Part shown: positions 44,532-54,187 of the stretch, piece by piece | How the letters are laid out: every line of letters starts with the position of its first letter | Position numbering within the stretch: the stretch's first letter is position 1 | Assembly (NCBI RefSeq): GCF_022014595.1 | Contig: NZ_CP091740.1 | Coordinates: 1,662,200 to 1,726,199 of the forward strand | Direction of reading: 5' to 3' | From: Solitalea lacus | GTDB lineage: Bacteria; Bacteroidota; Bacteroidia; Sphingobacteriales; Sphingobacteriaceae | DNA length: 64,000 bases | Notes under the pieces: generated by a model | Told to the model about the DNA's origin: nothing | Database searches by the model: none | Seen by the model: only the letters and a program-made list of their open reading frames with translations | Translations under genes and position numbers: made by a program

Positions 44532-45332
44532 TTATTTATGCGATTGTGTAAATAACCACGATAGTAATTGCGGCTCAGCAAAAGTATTATCCCAGCTGTT
44601 GTGTCCAATCCCTGGATATTCGGTGTATTTTGCTTCAGCTTTCGCTTGTTTCAGTGCTTCGAACATTTGCCTTGAAAAATCAACAGGAACAACCGGGTCG
44701 TCGGCTCCGTGAAAAATCCAAACAGCAGTATGCTTCGCATATTGTTTTACGGTCGCCGGATGTGCTCCGCCGCAAATAGGTATGGCGGCGGCAAATAATT
44801 TCGGATTACGCCATAATAACTCAAAAGTACCCATGCCTCCCATCGAAAGTCCCATAATGTAAATTCGCTTGTTGTCAACATTACCCTGTGCAATGAAGTT
44901 TTTCATAAACTTCTGAACCAGTGCCAGTGGTGTGGTTGGTTCTCCGTTAGCTTGAAATGTAAATTCTCGATGATCAGGTGTTATTTTGATTTTTACGTTT
45001 GACCAAAATTGATTCTCTGGGCATTGTGGGAAAATAACAATAGCTGGAAATTGTTTCCTGATACTGTCGCTCAAAAAAAGTTTGGAGCCATGCACCAATT
45101 GTTTTTCGTTGTCGCTGCCACGCTCGCCGGCTCCGTGTAAAAACAAAATCAAAGGGTATTTTTTTGCTGCATCAAAATTTTCAGGTAATAAAATCCGGTA
45201 TTTTAAGGTGTCATTTTTTAGGATGAATTCCTTTTTGAGGAATAAATCCAAGTTTTGTGCTTGCAAGGGAATAGACGGAAATATGAAGAGAGCTAAGTTT
45301 AATATACTAAGTAATAAGTTTTTTCTAGTCAT
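44532..45332 (-). CDS. Exported alpha/beta hydrolase (esterase, prolyl-oligopeptidase-like)
   Basis: Secreted serine esterase of 266 residues: signal peptide to about residue 26, oxyanion-hole region LFLHGAGERG, nucleophile elbow GLSMGG (Ser163), acid in HGADDPVVP and histidine in YPGIGHNSWD. Belongs by pattern to the PHB-depolymerase-like/dienelactone-hydrolase-like esterases found in polysaccharide loci. Substrate unknown; no carbohydrate genes adjoin. Confidence 0.85.
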   Translation of the reverse strand: MTRKNLLLSILNLALFIFPSIPLQAQNLDLFLKKEFILKNDTLKYRILLPENFDAAKKYPLILFLHGAGERGSDNEKQLVHGSKLFLSDSIRKQFPAIVIFPQCPENQFWSNVKIKITPDHREFTFQANGEPTTPLALVQKFMKNFIAQGNVDNKRIYIMGLSMGGMGTFELLWRNPKLFAAAIPICGGAHPATVKQYAKHTAVWIFHGADDPVVPVDFSRQMFEALKQAKAEAKYTEYPGIGHNSWDNTFAEPQLLSWLFTQSHK

Positions 45333-45517
45333 ATAATGGTATGTTTTCGGGTTTAACTCTAATGTAGGTGAATGAAATAGTATTTCAAATTCATAAAATT
45401 TCTGTATAAAATTAATTATTTCAGATACTTACTAAATTGTTGACATATAACCATCTTTCAAACTTTGATTTTGAGTTTCTAAGTCGTTAACTTCAAAAAA
45501 AACTTTTTATAGTAAAC

Positions 45518-46096
45518 ATGACAAAAGGACGTTTAGAAGCGTTTAGCGATGGAGTATTGGCAATAATAATCACAATTATGGTACTGGAATTGAAAGTGCC
45601 TCATACAGCTGATCTTTCGGGGTTGAGACCTCTTATACCTGTTTTTTTAAGCTATGTTCTGAGTTTTATTTATATAGGAATCTATTGGAATAATCATCAT
45701 CACTTACTTCATACAGCCGGAAAAATAAATGGAAAAATATTATGGGCCAATTTGCATTTATTGTTTTGGTTGTCTCTTGTTCCATTTGTTACAAGTTGGA
45801 TAGGTGAAAATCACTTTGCCAGTATACCAATGTTGTTTTATGGTGTTGTGCTTTTAATGGCAGGTTTTGCCTATTCAATATTGCAAAATTTGATAATAGC
45901 GCACAATGGCAGGGATTCATTACTTTCAAAGGCCGTGGGGTATGATCTGAAAGGAAAACTCTCGATAGGGCTTTATTTGTCAGCCATTATTATTGCATTA
46001 TATGTTGAGTGGTTTTCAGGGCTGATATATATTGGAGTAGCTATAATGTGGTTAATACCCGACACTAGGATAGAAAGATTGGTCGATAAAGATTAA
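45518..46096 (+). CDS. TMEM175-family potassium channel-like protein
   Basis: A 192-residue six-TM protein (formerly DUF1211). The first helix has RLEAFSDGVLAIIITIMVLEL, with the RxxxFSD motif that defines TMEM175 channels; LSYVLSFIYIGIYWNNHHHLLH follows. Bacterial members form tetrameric K+-selective channels. Single gene ending in a perfect hairpin. Confidence 0.88.
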   Translation: MTKGRLEAFSDGVLAIIITIMVLELKVPHTADLSGLRPLIPVFLSYVLSFIYIGIYWNNHHHLLHTAGKINGKILWANLHLLFWLSLVPFVTSWIGENHFASIPMLFYGVVLLMAGFAYSILQNLIIAHNGRDSLLSKAVGYDLKGKLSIGLYLSAIIIALYVEWFSGLIYIGVAIMWLIPDTRIERLVDKD

Positions 46097-46112
46097 GTAC
46101 TAAACCTACACA

Positions 46113-46155
46113 GATGATGAATTGTTGAATAGCCAACAATTCATCATCAATATTT
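46113..46155. terminator. 15-bp perfect bidirectional terminator
   Basis: GATGATGAATTGTTG (46113-46127) pairs perfectly with CAACAATTCATCATC (46134-46148), 6-base loop, followed by TATTTTTT. Shared by the TMEM175-like gene (+) and hscA (-). Confidence 0.88.
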
Positions 46156-46156
46156 T

Positions 46157-48016
46157 TTATTCTATTGATTTACCTTTCATCGCTTTTGAAATGGCCACAT
46201 CCATTACACGCTCAGCAAATGGACGGGTATACTCGTTCAATGCGTCAATTTTAGAAAGTATTTCATCTTTCGAGCCTTCAGGCAGAATGGATTTAAGTTC
46301 TTCCATTAATTTTATTGTATGGATCTGTTCTTCTTCTGACAAAAACTGAGCGTTATTTTTGATGAAGCGTTCAGCAGTATAAAGCATTTGCTCTCCTTCA
46401 GTACGTGCTTCAATAACCATACGCTGTGCTACATCATCTTTCGCATGAGAAACAGAATCCAACAGCATTTGCTCAACCTCGGCATCTGTTAACCCATAAG
46501 TTGGTTTTACTTCAACTTGTTGTTTAACTCCAGAGCGTAGCTCTACCGCTTGAACGGTTAAGATTCCATCAGCATTCAATAAAAAGTTAATATCTACTTT
46601 GGGTAAGCCAGCAGGCATAGCCGGAATACCTTTTAGGTCAAATTCGGCTAGCTTACGGTTATCTTTTACTAAATCGCGTTCGCCCTGATAAACAGAAATT
46701 TTCATATTTACCTGTCCATCGACAGCTGTGGTGTATTGGCGACCCGCTTTGGTTGGTACCTTTGAATTTCGAGGAATAATCACATCCATTAATCCACCCA
46801 TGGTTTCAACACCTAATGAAAGCGGTGTGACATCCAGTAGTAATATGTCTTTACGGTTACCGGCTAAAATATCGGCCTGAATGGCAGCACCAAGAGCGAC
46901 AACCTCATCAGGGTTCAAAGAGTCATTTACAGATTTGCCAAAGAAGGTTGAAACTGAATTTTTAACTAGTGGCGTGCGAGTCGATCCGCCTACCATAATT
47001 ATAGAGTCAATATTTTCTGGTTTTAAACCTGCATCTGCCAAGGCATTTTTACAACACGAAAGCGTTTGATCAACTTTAGGTTTAATCAGTTCTTCAAAGG
47101 TTGATTTGTCAATACTGCAATCAATTCCCTGAACATCATTATTATATTGTTCGTTAAAGCTCAGGTGTTTTTTTGCTTCCTCAGCTTTTAATCTTAATAC
47201 TTGACGAATTTCTTTGTATTGTTTCAGTTCTTCAGCCGTTAATCCGCTACGTTTGATCCAGAATTCAATAATGGCTCGGTCAAAATCATCCCCACCCAAA
47301 AAGGTATCACCGTTGGTGGCTAATACTTCGAAAATGCCATTTTGTATTTTTAAAATCGAAATATCGAATGTTCCTCCACCCAAATCATACACTGCAATGG
47401 TTCTTTCTTCTTCAGGATTTAAGCCGATACCATATGCCAAACTGGCTGAAGTAGGTTCGTTAACAATTCGAAGCACATCCAATCCGGCCAATTTACCTGC
47501 ATCACGTGTTGCTTGACGTTGCGAATCATTAAAATAAGCTGGAACAGTAATTACGGCACGATTTACAGGAGTTTTTAACGCATGTTCTGCCCGTGCTTTC
47601 AACTCCTTTAAAATCATAGCTGAAAGCTCAATCGGCGAGTAATATTTATCTTCTATCTTAACTTTTACCAATGTCTCATTATCGTCGTCAACAATCTTGT
47701 ATGAAAAGAAATTTTGGTAATGTTCAATGTCCTTATACGAACGGCCTAAAAGTCGCTTTACAGAAAAAATTGTATGTTCAGGGTCTTCAATTAAATGAGC
47801 TTTGGCATCATTTCCAACAATGGATTCACCGTTTTGAGGATTAAGGTGGATAATAGAAGGTACCAAAACACCTTTACCCGCATCATTTATTACTTGGGGG
47901 TGGTTTTCTGGGTTAATGAATGCTACCAGTGAGTTTGTGGTTCCTAAATCAATACCTACAATTATATCTTCTTTCTGCAATGAACCTGTTGCCAGGTTGA
48001 TGGAAATTTTAGCCAT
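46157..48016 (-). CDS. hscA: Fe-S assembly Hsp70 chaperone HscA
   Basis: A 619-residue DnaK-family protein. The N terminus [22 protein letters not shown] resembles HscA more than DnaK. ATPase motifs [21 protein letters not shown] and [13 protein letters not shown] are intact; the substrate domain contains [13 protein letters not shown]. It ends KAMKGKSIE without the Gly/Asp-rich DnaK tail. Works with HscB and the scaffold IscU in Fe-S transfer; those partners are not in this window. Confidence 0.88.
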   Translation of the reverse strand: MAKISINLATGSLQKEDIIVGIDLGTTNSLVAFINPENHPQVINDAGKGVLVPSIIHLNPQNGESIVGNDAKAHLIEDPEHTIFSVKRLLGRSYKDIEHYQNFFSYKIVDDDNETLVKVKIEDKYYSPIELSAMILKELKARAEHALKTPVNRAVITVPAYFNDSQRQATRDAGKLAGLDVLRIVNEPTSASLAYGIGLNPEEERTIAVYDLGGGTFDISILKIQNGIFEVLATNGDTFLGGDDFDRAIIEFWIKRSGLTAEELKQYKEIRQVLRLKAEEAKKHLSFNEQYNNDVQGIDCSIDKSTFEELIKPKVDQTLSCCKNALADAGLKPENIDSIIMVGGSTRTPLVKNSVSTFFGKSVNDSLNPDEVVALGAAIQADILAGNRKDILLLDVTPLSLGVETMGGLMDVIIPRNSKVPTKAGRQYTTAVDGQVNMKISVYQGERDLVKDNRKLAEFDLKGIPAMPAGLPKVDINFLLNADGILTVQAVELRSGVKQQVEVKPTYGLTDAEVEQMLLDSVSHAKDDVAQRMVIEARTEGEQMLYTAERFIKNNAQFLSEEEQIHTIKLMEELKSILPEGSKDEILSKIDALNEYTRPFAERVMDVAISKAMKGKSIE

Positions 48017-48119
48017 TTTTTCTTGGTTATTAGTTGTTGGTCAATAATTATTGAGGAGATTACTCTCTTTGAGTAGTTAATAACGAATTGCCAATAACTT
48101 ATTACTTTTAAAAGAACCG

Positions 48120-48127
48120 CAAAGATA
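48120..48127 (-). promoter_or_regulatory. -7 element of hscA
   Basis: The minus strand reads TATCTTTG, a perfect TAnnTTTG element, implying a leader of roughly 100 bases before hscA. A 14-bp palindrome lies 25 bases upstream of it. Confidence 0.55.
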
Positions 48128-48152
48128 AGGATTAGTTTTCTTTCCTTATTGA

Positions 48153-48184
48153 TTCAAGCTTGTTTTCCTTAAAACAAGCTTGAA
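48153..48184. repeat. 14-bp perfect palindrome in the hscA/ketosynthase divergent region
   Basis: TTCAAGCTTGTTTT (48153-48166) and AAAACAAGCTTGAA (48171-48184) with loop CCTT. Each arm contains the self-complementary CAAGCTTG. Between two divergent genes it is not a coding-end terminator for either, so an operator, or an attenuator for the ketosynthase gene, is possible. Confidence 0.6.
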
Positions 48185-48276
48185 AGCGGTATTTCATAGC
48201 TGTTGATATAGTCTTGTCAAAATTGTTTATCAGTAATCCATACAGGTTTTAGTAATTTAGCGGCCTGTTAAGTAAG

Positions 48277-49440
48277 ATGGATCATATTAAGATTGCTATA
48301 GTTGGGTGGGGCTCAATTTCTGCTCTGGGCACGAATAAACAAGGTATCTGGGAAAATTATTTAAAAAGTAAACACTGTTTTACCCATAAGGACTTTCCAA
48401 TGGGTACTGAATGGGTTTCGGTACTTGAAGAAGAGTCCGCGGAATTAGTTGCAAAAATTTCGAATGAAAATTTAAAATATCAGCAGCTGGATCCAACAGC
48501 TTGGTTTGCCATTGCTGCTTCACGCATCGCATGGGAACAAGCCGGCTGGCAAAATGGTGTTGAAGTTGGTGTGAATATAGGGTCATCACGTGGCGCCACT
48601 GTGGCATTCGAAAAATTCCATTCACAATTTCTAAACTCGGGATTTCAGAATACAGATATTTTATCCTCACCGACTACCACTTTAGGCAATATTGCAAGTT
48701 GGGTAGGAGTTGATTTAGGTGTTCATGGTCCTCATATTTCCCACTCCATTACTTGTTCAACGGCTTTGCATGCAATTTTAAATGCTGTTGCCTGGCTTAA
48801 ATCGGGGCTTTCAGATAAGTTTTTAGCCGGCGGTTCAGAGGTTCCGCTCACGCCTTTTACCTTGGCTCAAATGAAAGCATTAAAGGTGTATTCAAACTCG
48901 ACTGATAACTACCCGTGCCAGTCAATGAATTTGAATAAAAAGCGAAATACAATGATTTTAGGAGAAGGAGCTGCCGTATTTAGTCTGGAAAGAAATTTGG
49001 ATAAAGCTCTTGCCTATATATCCGGCATTGGTTATGGTACAGAACAAATTAAACATGGAGCATCTATTTCTGATGAAGCTGTTTGCCAACAACAGGCAAT
49101 GCGGATGGCCATTAAGGGGCATGATCCTGAATCTATCGATGCAATTGTATTGCATTCGCCGGGTACAATAAAAGGTGATAAATCTGAAATGAATGCCATA
49201 AAAGCGGTTTTTGGAACGTATATGCCTTTACTTACTTCCAATAAATGGAAGATCGGTCATACTTTTGGGGCTTCAGGGGCTTTAAGTTTAGAGATGGCTC
49301 TTTTAATGCTTCAGCATAATCAATTTATCCAAACGCCTTATTTGCCATATCAAGAGGTCGGGAAACCTTTGAGAAAAATCTTGATTAACGCGGTGGGTTT
49401 TGGGGGAAATGCTGTCAGTATTTTAATTGAAAGTATCTAA
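48277..49440 (+). CDS. Beta-ketoacyl-ACP synthase-like protein
   Basis: A 387-residue thiolase-fold ketosynthase of the FabF/KAS II group. Active-site cysteine is in HSITCSTALHA (Cys160); histidines are in VLHSPGTIKGDKSE and GHTFGASGALSLE. It is shorter than FabF (about 410) and has no ACP, ketoreductase or other fatty-acid gene beside it, so it may serve a specialised acyl or pigment pathway. That role is inference. Confidence 0.85.
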   Translation: MDHIKIAIVGWGSISALGTNKQGIWENYLKSKHCFTHKDFPMGTEWVSVLEEESAELVAKISNENLKYQQLDPTAWFAIAASRIAWEQAGWQNGVEVGVNIGSSRGATVAFEKFHSQFLNSGFQNTDILSSPTTTLGNIASWVGVDLGVHGPHISHSITCSTALHAILNAVAWLKSGLSDKFLAGGSEVPLTPFTLAQMKALKVYSNSTDNYPCQSMNLNKKRNTMILGEGAAVFSLERNLDKALAYISGIGYGTEQIKHGASISDEAVCQQQAMRMAIKGHDPESIDAIVLHSPGTIKGDKSEMNAIKAVFGTYMPLLTSNKWKIGHTFGASGALSLEMALLMLQHNQFIQTPYLPYQEVGKPLRKILINAVGFGGNAVSILIESI

Positions 49441-49489
49441 TCATTTATTCGAAATACTGCAGAGATGCTTGGGGGGTAGGTCAATGACA

Positions 49490-49524
49490 GAAAAAAAACC
49501 GCCTTTACAATTAAGAAAAGGCGG
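49490..49524 (-). terminator. Terminator of the cysteine synthase gene
   Basis: CCGCCTTT (49499-49506) pairs with AAAGGCGG (49517-49524); the minus strand continues with eight U residues. Confidence 0.9.
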
Positions 49525-49549
49525 AAGCATAATTTATGAATGATAATAA

Positions 49550-50605
49550 TTAAATGCAGTTGCAACGATCTATTGGTTGATAGTCAATGAATTTAACCTC
49601 AGGCGAAAGGTAACCTTCTTTTACAGGCTCTTCTTTCATTAAGTCGGTACTTAGGTATTTTTTATTACTGTCGGCAAATACGGTTACCACACTGGCATTA
49701 ACACCCATTTGGTTTTGAAGTTTAATAGCTCCGATTATATTGGCTCCCGAAGAAATACCAACAGCCAACCCTAACTGCTTAGCCAGCTTTTGTGCCATTA
49801 AAATTGAATCACCATCGGCTGCCTGAACAACTTCATCTAATTCATCCAACTTTACAATAGCCGGTATAAATTCATCTGAAATACCCTGAATACGATGCGC
49901 TCCCACCTTGTAACCCGTTGTTAGAGTAGGAGATTCAGCAGGTTCCAATGGGTGAATTTTAATGTTTGGGTTCATTTTACGGAGGTAATTACCTACGCCC
50001 ATTACAGTTCCTCCTGTTCCCACACCTGCAACAAAAGCATCTGGAGTAATACCAATGTTTTTTAATTGATTCCATATTTCAACTCCAGTTGTTTTTTCGT
50101 GTGCCAGAGAATTTCCTTCATTTGTGAATTGGCAAGGAAGGAAAATATTAGGATCGATGGCGGCCATTTGTTCTGATACCGAAATACTTCCTAAAAAGCC
50201 ACCTTCTTCTTTACTAATTAATTTTATATCGGCGCCTAAACTGCGAATGATATCCATTCGTTCTTTACTCAGCCAGTTAGGCATAATAATGGTTACATCA
50301 TGGCCTAGAGCTTTCCCTACTGCAGAAAATGCAATGCCAGTATTTCCGCTGGTCGCCTCTACAATACGGTCACCTTTTTTAATGTTTCCTGAGCGATAAG
50401 CTTGTTCCAAAATATAAAGAGACATACGGTCTTTTATACTTCCGGTTAAGTTATAATGCTCACATTTAACATACAGCTTCCTTGTTTCCCCTTTGTAGGA
50501 ATAAGCAATTTCAAGCATTGGAGTATTACCAATCATTCGCCATAGCTCACGGAATTTTTTTTCCAAGCTAAAGGGAAAGATAGATTCAGTTTCTTCAGCA
50601 ATCAT
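49550..50605 (-). CDS. Cysteine synthase-family PLP enzyme
   Basis: Fold type II PLP enzyme that makes cysteine from O-acetylserine or a related beta-substituted serine. PLP lysine is Lys58 in [22 protein letters not shown] binds the substrate and [12 protein letters not shown] the phosphate. At 351 residues it is longer than CysK (about 310-325): a roughly 25-residue N-terminal addition and a C-terminal extension ending DRCNCI. It could be CysK, CysM or a cystathionine-beta-synthase-like variant. ATG 50605 is preferred over the TTG at 50617. Confidence 0.87.
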   Translation of the reverse strand: MIAEETESIFPFSLEKKFRELWRMIGNTPMLEIAYSYKGETRKLYVKCEHYNLTGSIKDRMSLYILEQAYRSGNIKKGDRIVEATSGNTGIAFSAVGKALGHDVTIIMPNWLSKERMDIIRSLGADIKLISKEEGGFLGSISVSEQMAAIDPNIFLPCQFTNEGNSLAHEKTTGVEIWNQLKNIGITPDAFVAGVGTGGTVMGVGNYLRKMNPNIKIHPLEPAESPTLTTGYKVGAHRIQGISDEFIPAIVKLDELDEVVQAADGDSILMAQKLAKQLGLAVGISSGANIIGAIKLQNQMGVNASVVTVFADSNKKYLSTDLMKEEPVKEGYLSPEVKFIDYQPIDRCNCI

Positions 50606-50860
50606 AATCAAGTTCAATTAGAGGCAAATTTTATTTTGAATCGCAATGATAATCATTTATTTACAAGTTTTATAATGTAATGAATTGTTTGTTAGTGAGA
50701 TATGTTGAGGTGACTTGATTGCTAATTGCTGCAAAATGAAGTTGAAAACACACATTTATTCAATTAATGCCTTTAGAAAAAAAAGTTTTGCACTAAAAAA
50801 ATTACAAAGCAACCTGCAGGTTTAAGAACACGTCTGTTAAATAAATTACCATACTATTTT

Positions 50861-51469
50861 ATGCAAAAGGCATTCTACTTATTATTGATATTGGCAGGCT
50901 TATCATCCGCCGTTCAGGCTCAACGCAGGTCCCCATTTCACAATGCATTATATATGGAATTTGGTTTAGGCCCGGGTTCTAGTGTTGGGTATAAAAAGGG
51001 TAATTTAACAGGTGTCTCAACAAATTATGCAATTACTTATATGGATGCATCCGGCATTTATGCTGGCCTTCACTTTCAGGGAAACGAATATACTCCAGTT
51101 CCTCCTGTAAATAATTTAAATAGTAATGAACAAATTGAACAGTGGTTCTTAGGATTACATGGTGGTAAAGAAATACCCATAGTATCGATGCTTTCTGCTG
51201 ATTTGGGGGTGGGCGTATCAATTATGAATACCAATGTTGCTAATTTGTTTTTAGATACTTATTATATTTTTGATAAAGATGGTGGTGAAGATGACCCCGA
51301 TGCGTTTAAGGATAGCTACTTTAATGGAACAATAAATGCTTCATTACTATTTCGGCCTCATGCAAAGGCGCCTGTTTATTTTAAGGTCGGATCCTATATG
51401 AATTTTAATTCTTATGCTTCAACCAAAGGTTATTTGTTTACAGTGGGTATTAGGTTGGCTAAATATTAA
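50861..51469 (+). CDS. Exported putative outer-membrane beta-barrel protein
   Basis: Hypothetical protein of 202 residues with a signal peptide (MQKAFYLLLILAGLSSAVQAQ) and alternating hydrophobic strands (ALYMEFGLGPGSSVGYKKG, SGIYAGLHFQGNEY, LSADLGVGVSIMNT), ending YLFTVGIRLAKY with a barrel-like last strand. An acidic loop KDGGEDDPDAF could bind cations. No family recognised. Confidence 0.65.
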   Translation: MQKAFYLLLILAGLSSAVQAQRRSPFHNALYMEFGLGPGSSVGYKKGNLTGVSTNYAITYMDASGIYAGLHFQGNEYTPVPPVNNLNSNEQIEQWFLGLHGGKEIPIVSMLSADLGVGVSIMNTNVANLFLDTYYIFDKDGGEDDPDAFKDSYFNGTINASLLFRPHAKAPVYFKVGSYMNFNSYASTKGYLFTVGIRLAKY

Positions 51470-51598
51470 TTTGCTTGTGCTGAACGTTTTATGAAAATGC
51501 CTTATTGGGAGAGCTGTTAGCAGAGTCTACCGTGATAAGCGAAGTTTTGAAGAGCTAAGCTTATAAATAAAAAGAATTTTTAGCTTTAACTAAGTTTG

Positions 51599-52210
51599 AT
51601 GCAAATCAAACGCTTTACTTCTATTTTTAAACAAATGCCTTACGAAAGCCTCAAACAAAAGATACTTTCTTATTCTAGCTTTAGCGATGAAGAATTGAAA
51701 TTGATACTTTCCAAATTCACATCAAATACCTTTAAGGGTAAAGAGTTTTTATTGCCGCAGGATAAGATTTGCACTGCCATTTATTTTGTTACGAAAGGGT
51801 TGGTACGAACCTATTATGTTAGAGATGGTAAAGAAGTAACCACTTATTTGGCTTGTGATGACCAGTTTATTTCTGCTTATACTAGTTTTATTACGCAATC
51901 GGCATCAGTTGAAATGATGCAGGCAATTGAGCAAACGGAAGTTCTTTCTATTTCATACAAAAACATGCAAGAGCTTTATAAGGCTGTTCCTAACTGGCAA
52001 ATCATAGGCAGGTTATTGGCTGAATACAACTATATATGCATAGCTGATCGAGTGCTGAAACTACAAGGCATACCTGCCAAAGAAAAATATGCAAATTTTC
52101 TGGTAACTACTCCTTTAAAAATTGTTCAACGGACTCCCTTGATTCATATTGCATCTTATTTGGGAATTACTCCCGAGTCGTTGAGCCGAATCCGAAATGG
52201 TAATTCTTAA
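51599..52210 (+). CDS. Crp/Fnr-family transcriptional regulator
   Basis: A 203-residue cyclic-nucleotide-fold regulator: beta-roll sensor domain (about 25-130, with KGKEFLLPQDKICTAIYFVTKGLVRTYY) and C-terminal HTH (about 165-200, HIASYLGITPESLSRIR). No cysteine cluster for Fe-S sensing is visible. Bacteroidota have many such regulators of unknown ligand. It precedes an MBL-fold hydrolase gene by about 60 bases and may control it. Confidence 0.85.
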   Translation: MQIKRFTSIFKQMPYESLKQKILSYSSFSDEELKLILSKFTSNTFKGKEFLLPQDKICTAIYFVTKGLVRTYYVRDGKEVTTYLACDDQFISAYTSFITQSASVEMMQAIEQTEVLSISYKNMQELYKAVPNWQIIGRLLAEYNYICIADRVLKLQGIPAKEKYANFLVTTPLKIVQRTPLIHIASYLGITPESLSRIRNGNS

Positions 52211-52271
52211 CATTTGTCAAAGGGAAGAAGGATTCAATTTCGAAATTTTGCAGAAATTAAATATTTAACAA

Positions 52272-52946
52272 ATGATCGAAATTGCAAAAAACGTTTACCA
52301 ATTACCGTTACTGCCCAGAAACAGCATTAACTGCTATGTTGTTGATGATTTGCTGATTGACGCCGGCATAAGGGCTTCTGCTAGTAAGATTCTTAAATCC
52401 ATAAAATCGCATAAAATTAATGCACATCTGTTAACTCATGCTCATGCCGATCATCAGGGTAGCAGTTCATTGATCTGCGAGCGATTAAGTATTCCATTAT
52501 GGACATCCGAAAAGGAAAAAAACAATGCAGAGTCGGGGAGGGTGGTTGACGATTACCCTAATCCCAGGCATTTTGTGGCTCGCTTTCAGCAATTAAACTG
52601 GGCAGGCAAAGGTGTTAAAGTTTCACAAACATTAAAGGAAGGTGATGAAGTAGGAAGTTTTACGGTTATTGAAACCCCCGGTCACTCTATTGGGCATATT
52701 TCCTTCTTTCGCGAATCGGATAGAGTGCTGATTGCGGGTGATGCACTGGTGAACATGAATTTGTTGACAACCCTGGTTGGTTTAAATACGCCACCAGCTC
52801 TGTTTACAACGGATACATATCAAATGAAAGAATCTGTATGCAAGTTAAATAAACTCAATCCTTCAGTTATTTGCTTCGGTCATGGTCCGGTTTTACATAA
52901 TGACAAAGGGCAGCTGGAGAAGTTAGTGGAAAGGATGGGTTGTTAA
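52272..52946 (+). CDS. Metallo-beta-lactamase-fold hydrolase
   Basis: A 224-residue MBL-fold enzyme with the zinc motif THAHADHQG (55-63), a later histidine in ETPGHSIGHISF, GDALVNMN (bridging Asp) and the terminal FGHGPVLHN. Complete active site. Pattern fits glyoxalase II-like or quorum-quenching-like hydrolases; substrate unknown. Confidence 0.87.
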   Translation: MIEIAKNVYQLPLLPRNSINCYVVDDLLIDAGIRASASKILKSIKSHKINAHLLTHAHADHQGSSSLICERLSIPLWTSEKEKNNAESGRVVDDYPNPRHFVARFQQLNWAGKGVKVSQTLKEGDEVGSFTVIETPGHSIGHISFFRESDRVLIAGDALVNMNLLTTLVGLNTPPALFTTDTYQMKESVCKLNKLNPSVICFGHGPVLHNDKGQLEKLVERMGC

Positions 52947-53035
52947 TTATCTTTGAATTAATTGTCTGATATTCAGTTGTTAATTAGTTTGATTAGAAGT
53001 AATTTCCGTAACTTCAATCAATAAAAAGTTGATTT

Positions 53036-53362
53036 ATGGATTCTGCTCGTGTTAACGCCATACAGCTTGAGCTGTTAAAAGAGTTAGGGTATTCGGCATT
53101 CGCTTTTGACTATGAATATCCTAAAGGATTTGTTCATGAAACTGAATTATCGGTGAAAGAGCATGCTGCCAAATTATGGGCCTACAAATCGTTGGAAGAT
53201 GCCATGGCATCCAGGCATACAGCCGTAATTAATTCTCCCGCAGAATTATTGAACTGGCTTTCACTTAAAAGGGATTTGGATATTTATTGGAGTGATGACT
53301 TTGTGAGACAGTTACGGACTTCGGGAATGGCGCGTGATCGTCTTGATAAGTTTGAAGATTAA
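53036..53362 (+). CDS. Hypothetical protein (108 aa)
   Basis: Cytoplasmic protein of 108 residues with no signal or TM segment. It starts MDSARVNAIQLELLKELGY and has mostly helical, acidic-aromatic content, including NWLSLKRDLDIYWSDDFVRQL. I do not recognise a family. It lies 89 bases after the MBL gene on the same strand; codon content looks native. Confidence 0.55.
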   Translation: MDSARVNAIQLELLKELGYSAFAFDYEYPKGFVHETELSVKEHAAKLWAYKSLEDAMASRHTAVINSPAELLNWLSLKRDLDIYWSDDFVRQLRTSGMARDRLDKFED

Positions 53363-53482
53363 CGTTTTTAACTTTGTTTCGTCTAATAAAAACTTAAATA
53401 AGCCTATTCTGCCTGTTCTGTCTTAAAAACAAAATAGTTCTTTAAATTAACCACTAATGTTAAATCATTAGTTGATCATTTA

Positions 53483-54139
53483 ATGAATAAGATAAAAGTA
53501 ATAATTACAGGCACTACAGGGATGGTTGGCGAAGGTGTTTTATTTGAATGTCTGGAAAATCCTGCAGTTGCAGAAATATTAAGTGTTTCCCGGAGATCTT
53601 ATGAATTAAAGCATCCCAAATTCAAAGAATTAATTGTTCCGGACTTCTTTCAGCTAACAAATCATATTGACCTGTTAAGAGGCTATGATGCCTGCTTTTT
53701 TTGTGCTGGAGTCAGTTCTGTAGGTATGAAAGAAGATAAGTATACTTATCTTACGTACGATACTACATTGGCTTTTGCAAAGGTTTTATCAGAGGTGAAT
53801 CATAATATGGTTTTTACGTACGTGTCGGGCATGCATACAGATAGTTCTGAAAAAGGAAATAGCATGTGGGCACGTGTAAAAGGAAAAACGGAAAACGATT
53901 TGATGAAACTTCCGTTCAAGGGCGTTTATAATTTCAGGCCTGGAGCAATGTTTCCTTTTAATGGGCAGAAAAATTGGAAATCGATTTATAAAGCAATCGT
54001 TAAAGTGATCAAAGTTTTTACTCCAAAGAGCATTTTAACTATGCAGGAAGTAGGCCGTGCGATGATTTATGTTACAACTGAAGGATATGATAAATCCATC
54101 TTAGAAATTGTAGATATTAAAGAACTGGCCCATAGATAA
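53483..54139 (+). CDS. NAD(P)-binding epimerase-like protein
   Basis: Rossmann-fold protein of 218 residues, extended-SDR/NmrA-like. The nucleotide loop is TGTTGMVG (9-16). FCAGVSSVGM, YVSGMHTD and the RVKGKTENDLMK lysine follow; the strict YxxxK catalytic pair of true SDRs is not evident, so redox activity is uncertain. Single gene between the 108-residue ORF and a terminator. Confidence 0.8.
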   Translation: MNKIKVIITGTTGMVGEGVLFECLENPAVAEILSVSRRSYELKHPKFKELIVPDFFQLTNHIDLLRGYDACFFCAGVSSVGMKEDKYTYLTYDTTLAFAKVLSEVNHNMVFTYVSGMHTDSSEKGNSMWARVKGKTENDLMKLPFKGVYNFRPGAMFPFNGQKNWKSIYKAIVKVIKVFTPKSILTMQEVGRAMIYVTTEGYDKSILEIVDIKELAHR

Positions 54140-54186
54140 AAAGACCTCACTCTGGGCACGTTGTGCACAAGAGTGAGGTTGTTATA
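54138..54186. terminator. Bidirectional terminator, epimerase-like gene/pyrC
   Basis: ACCTCACTCT (54144-54153) pairs with AGAGTGAGGT (54170-54179), and the interior GCAC/GTGC pairs again. U-rich ends on both strands. It lies just after both converging stops. Confidence 0.85.
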
Positions 54187-54187
54187 T

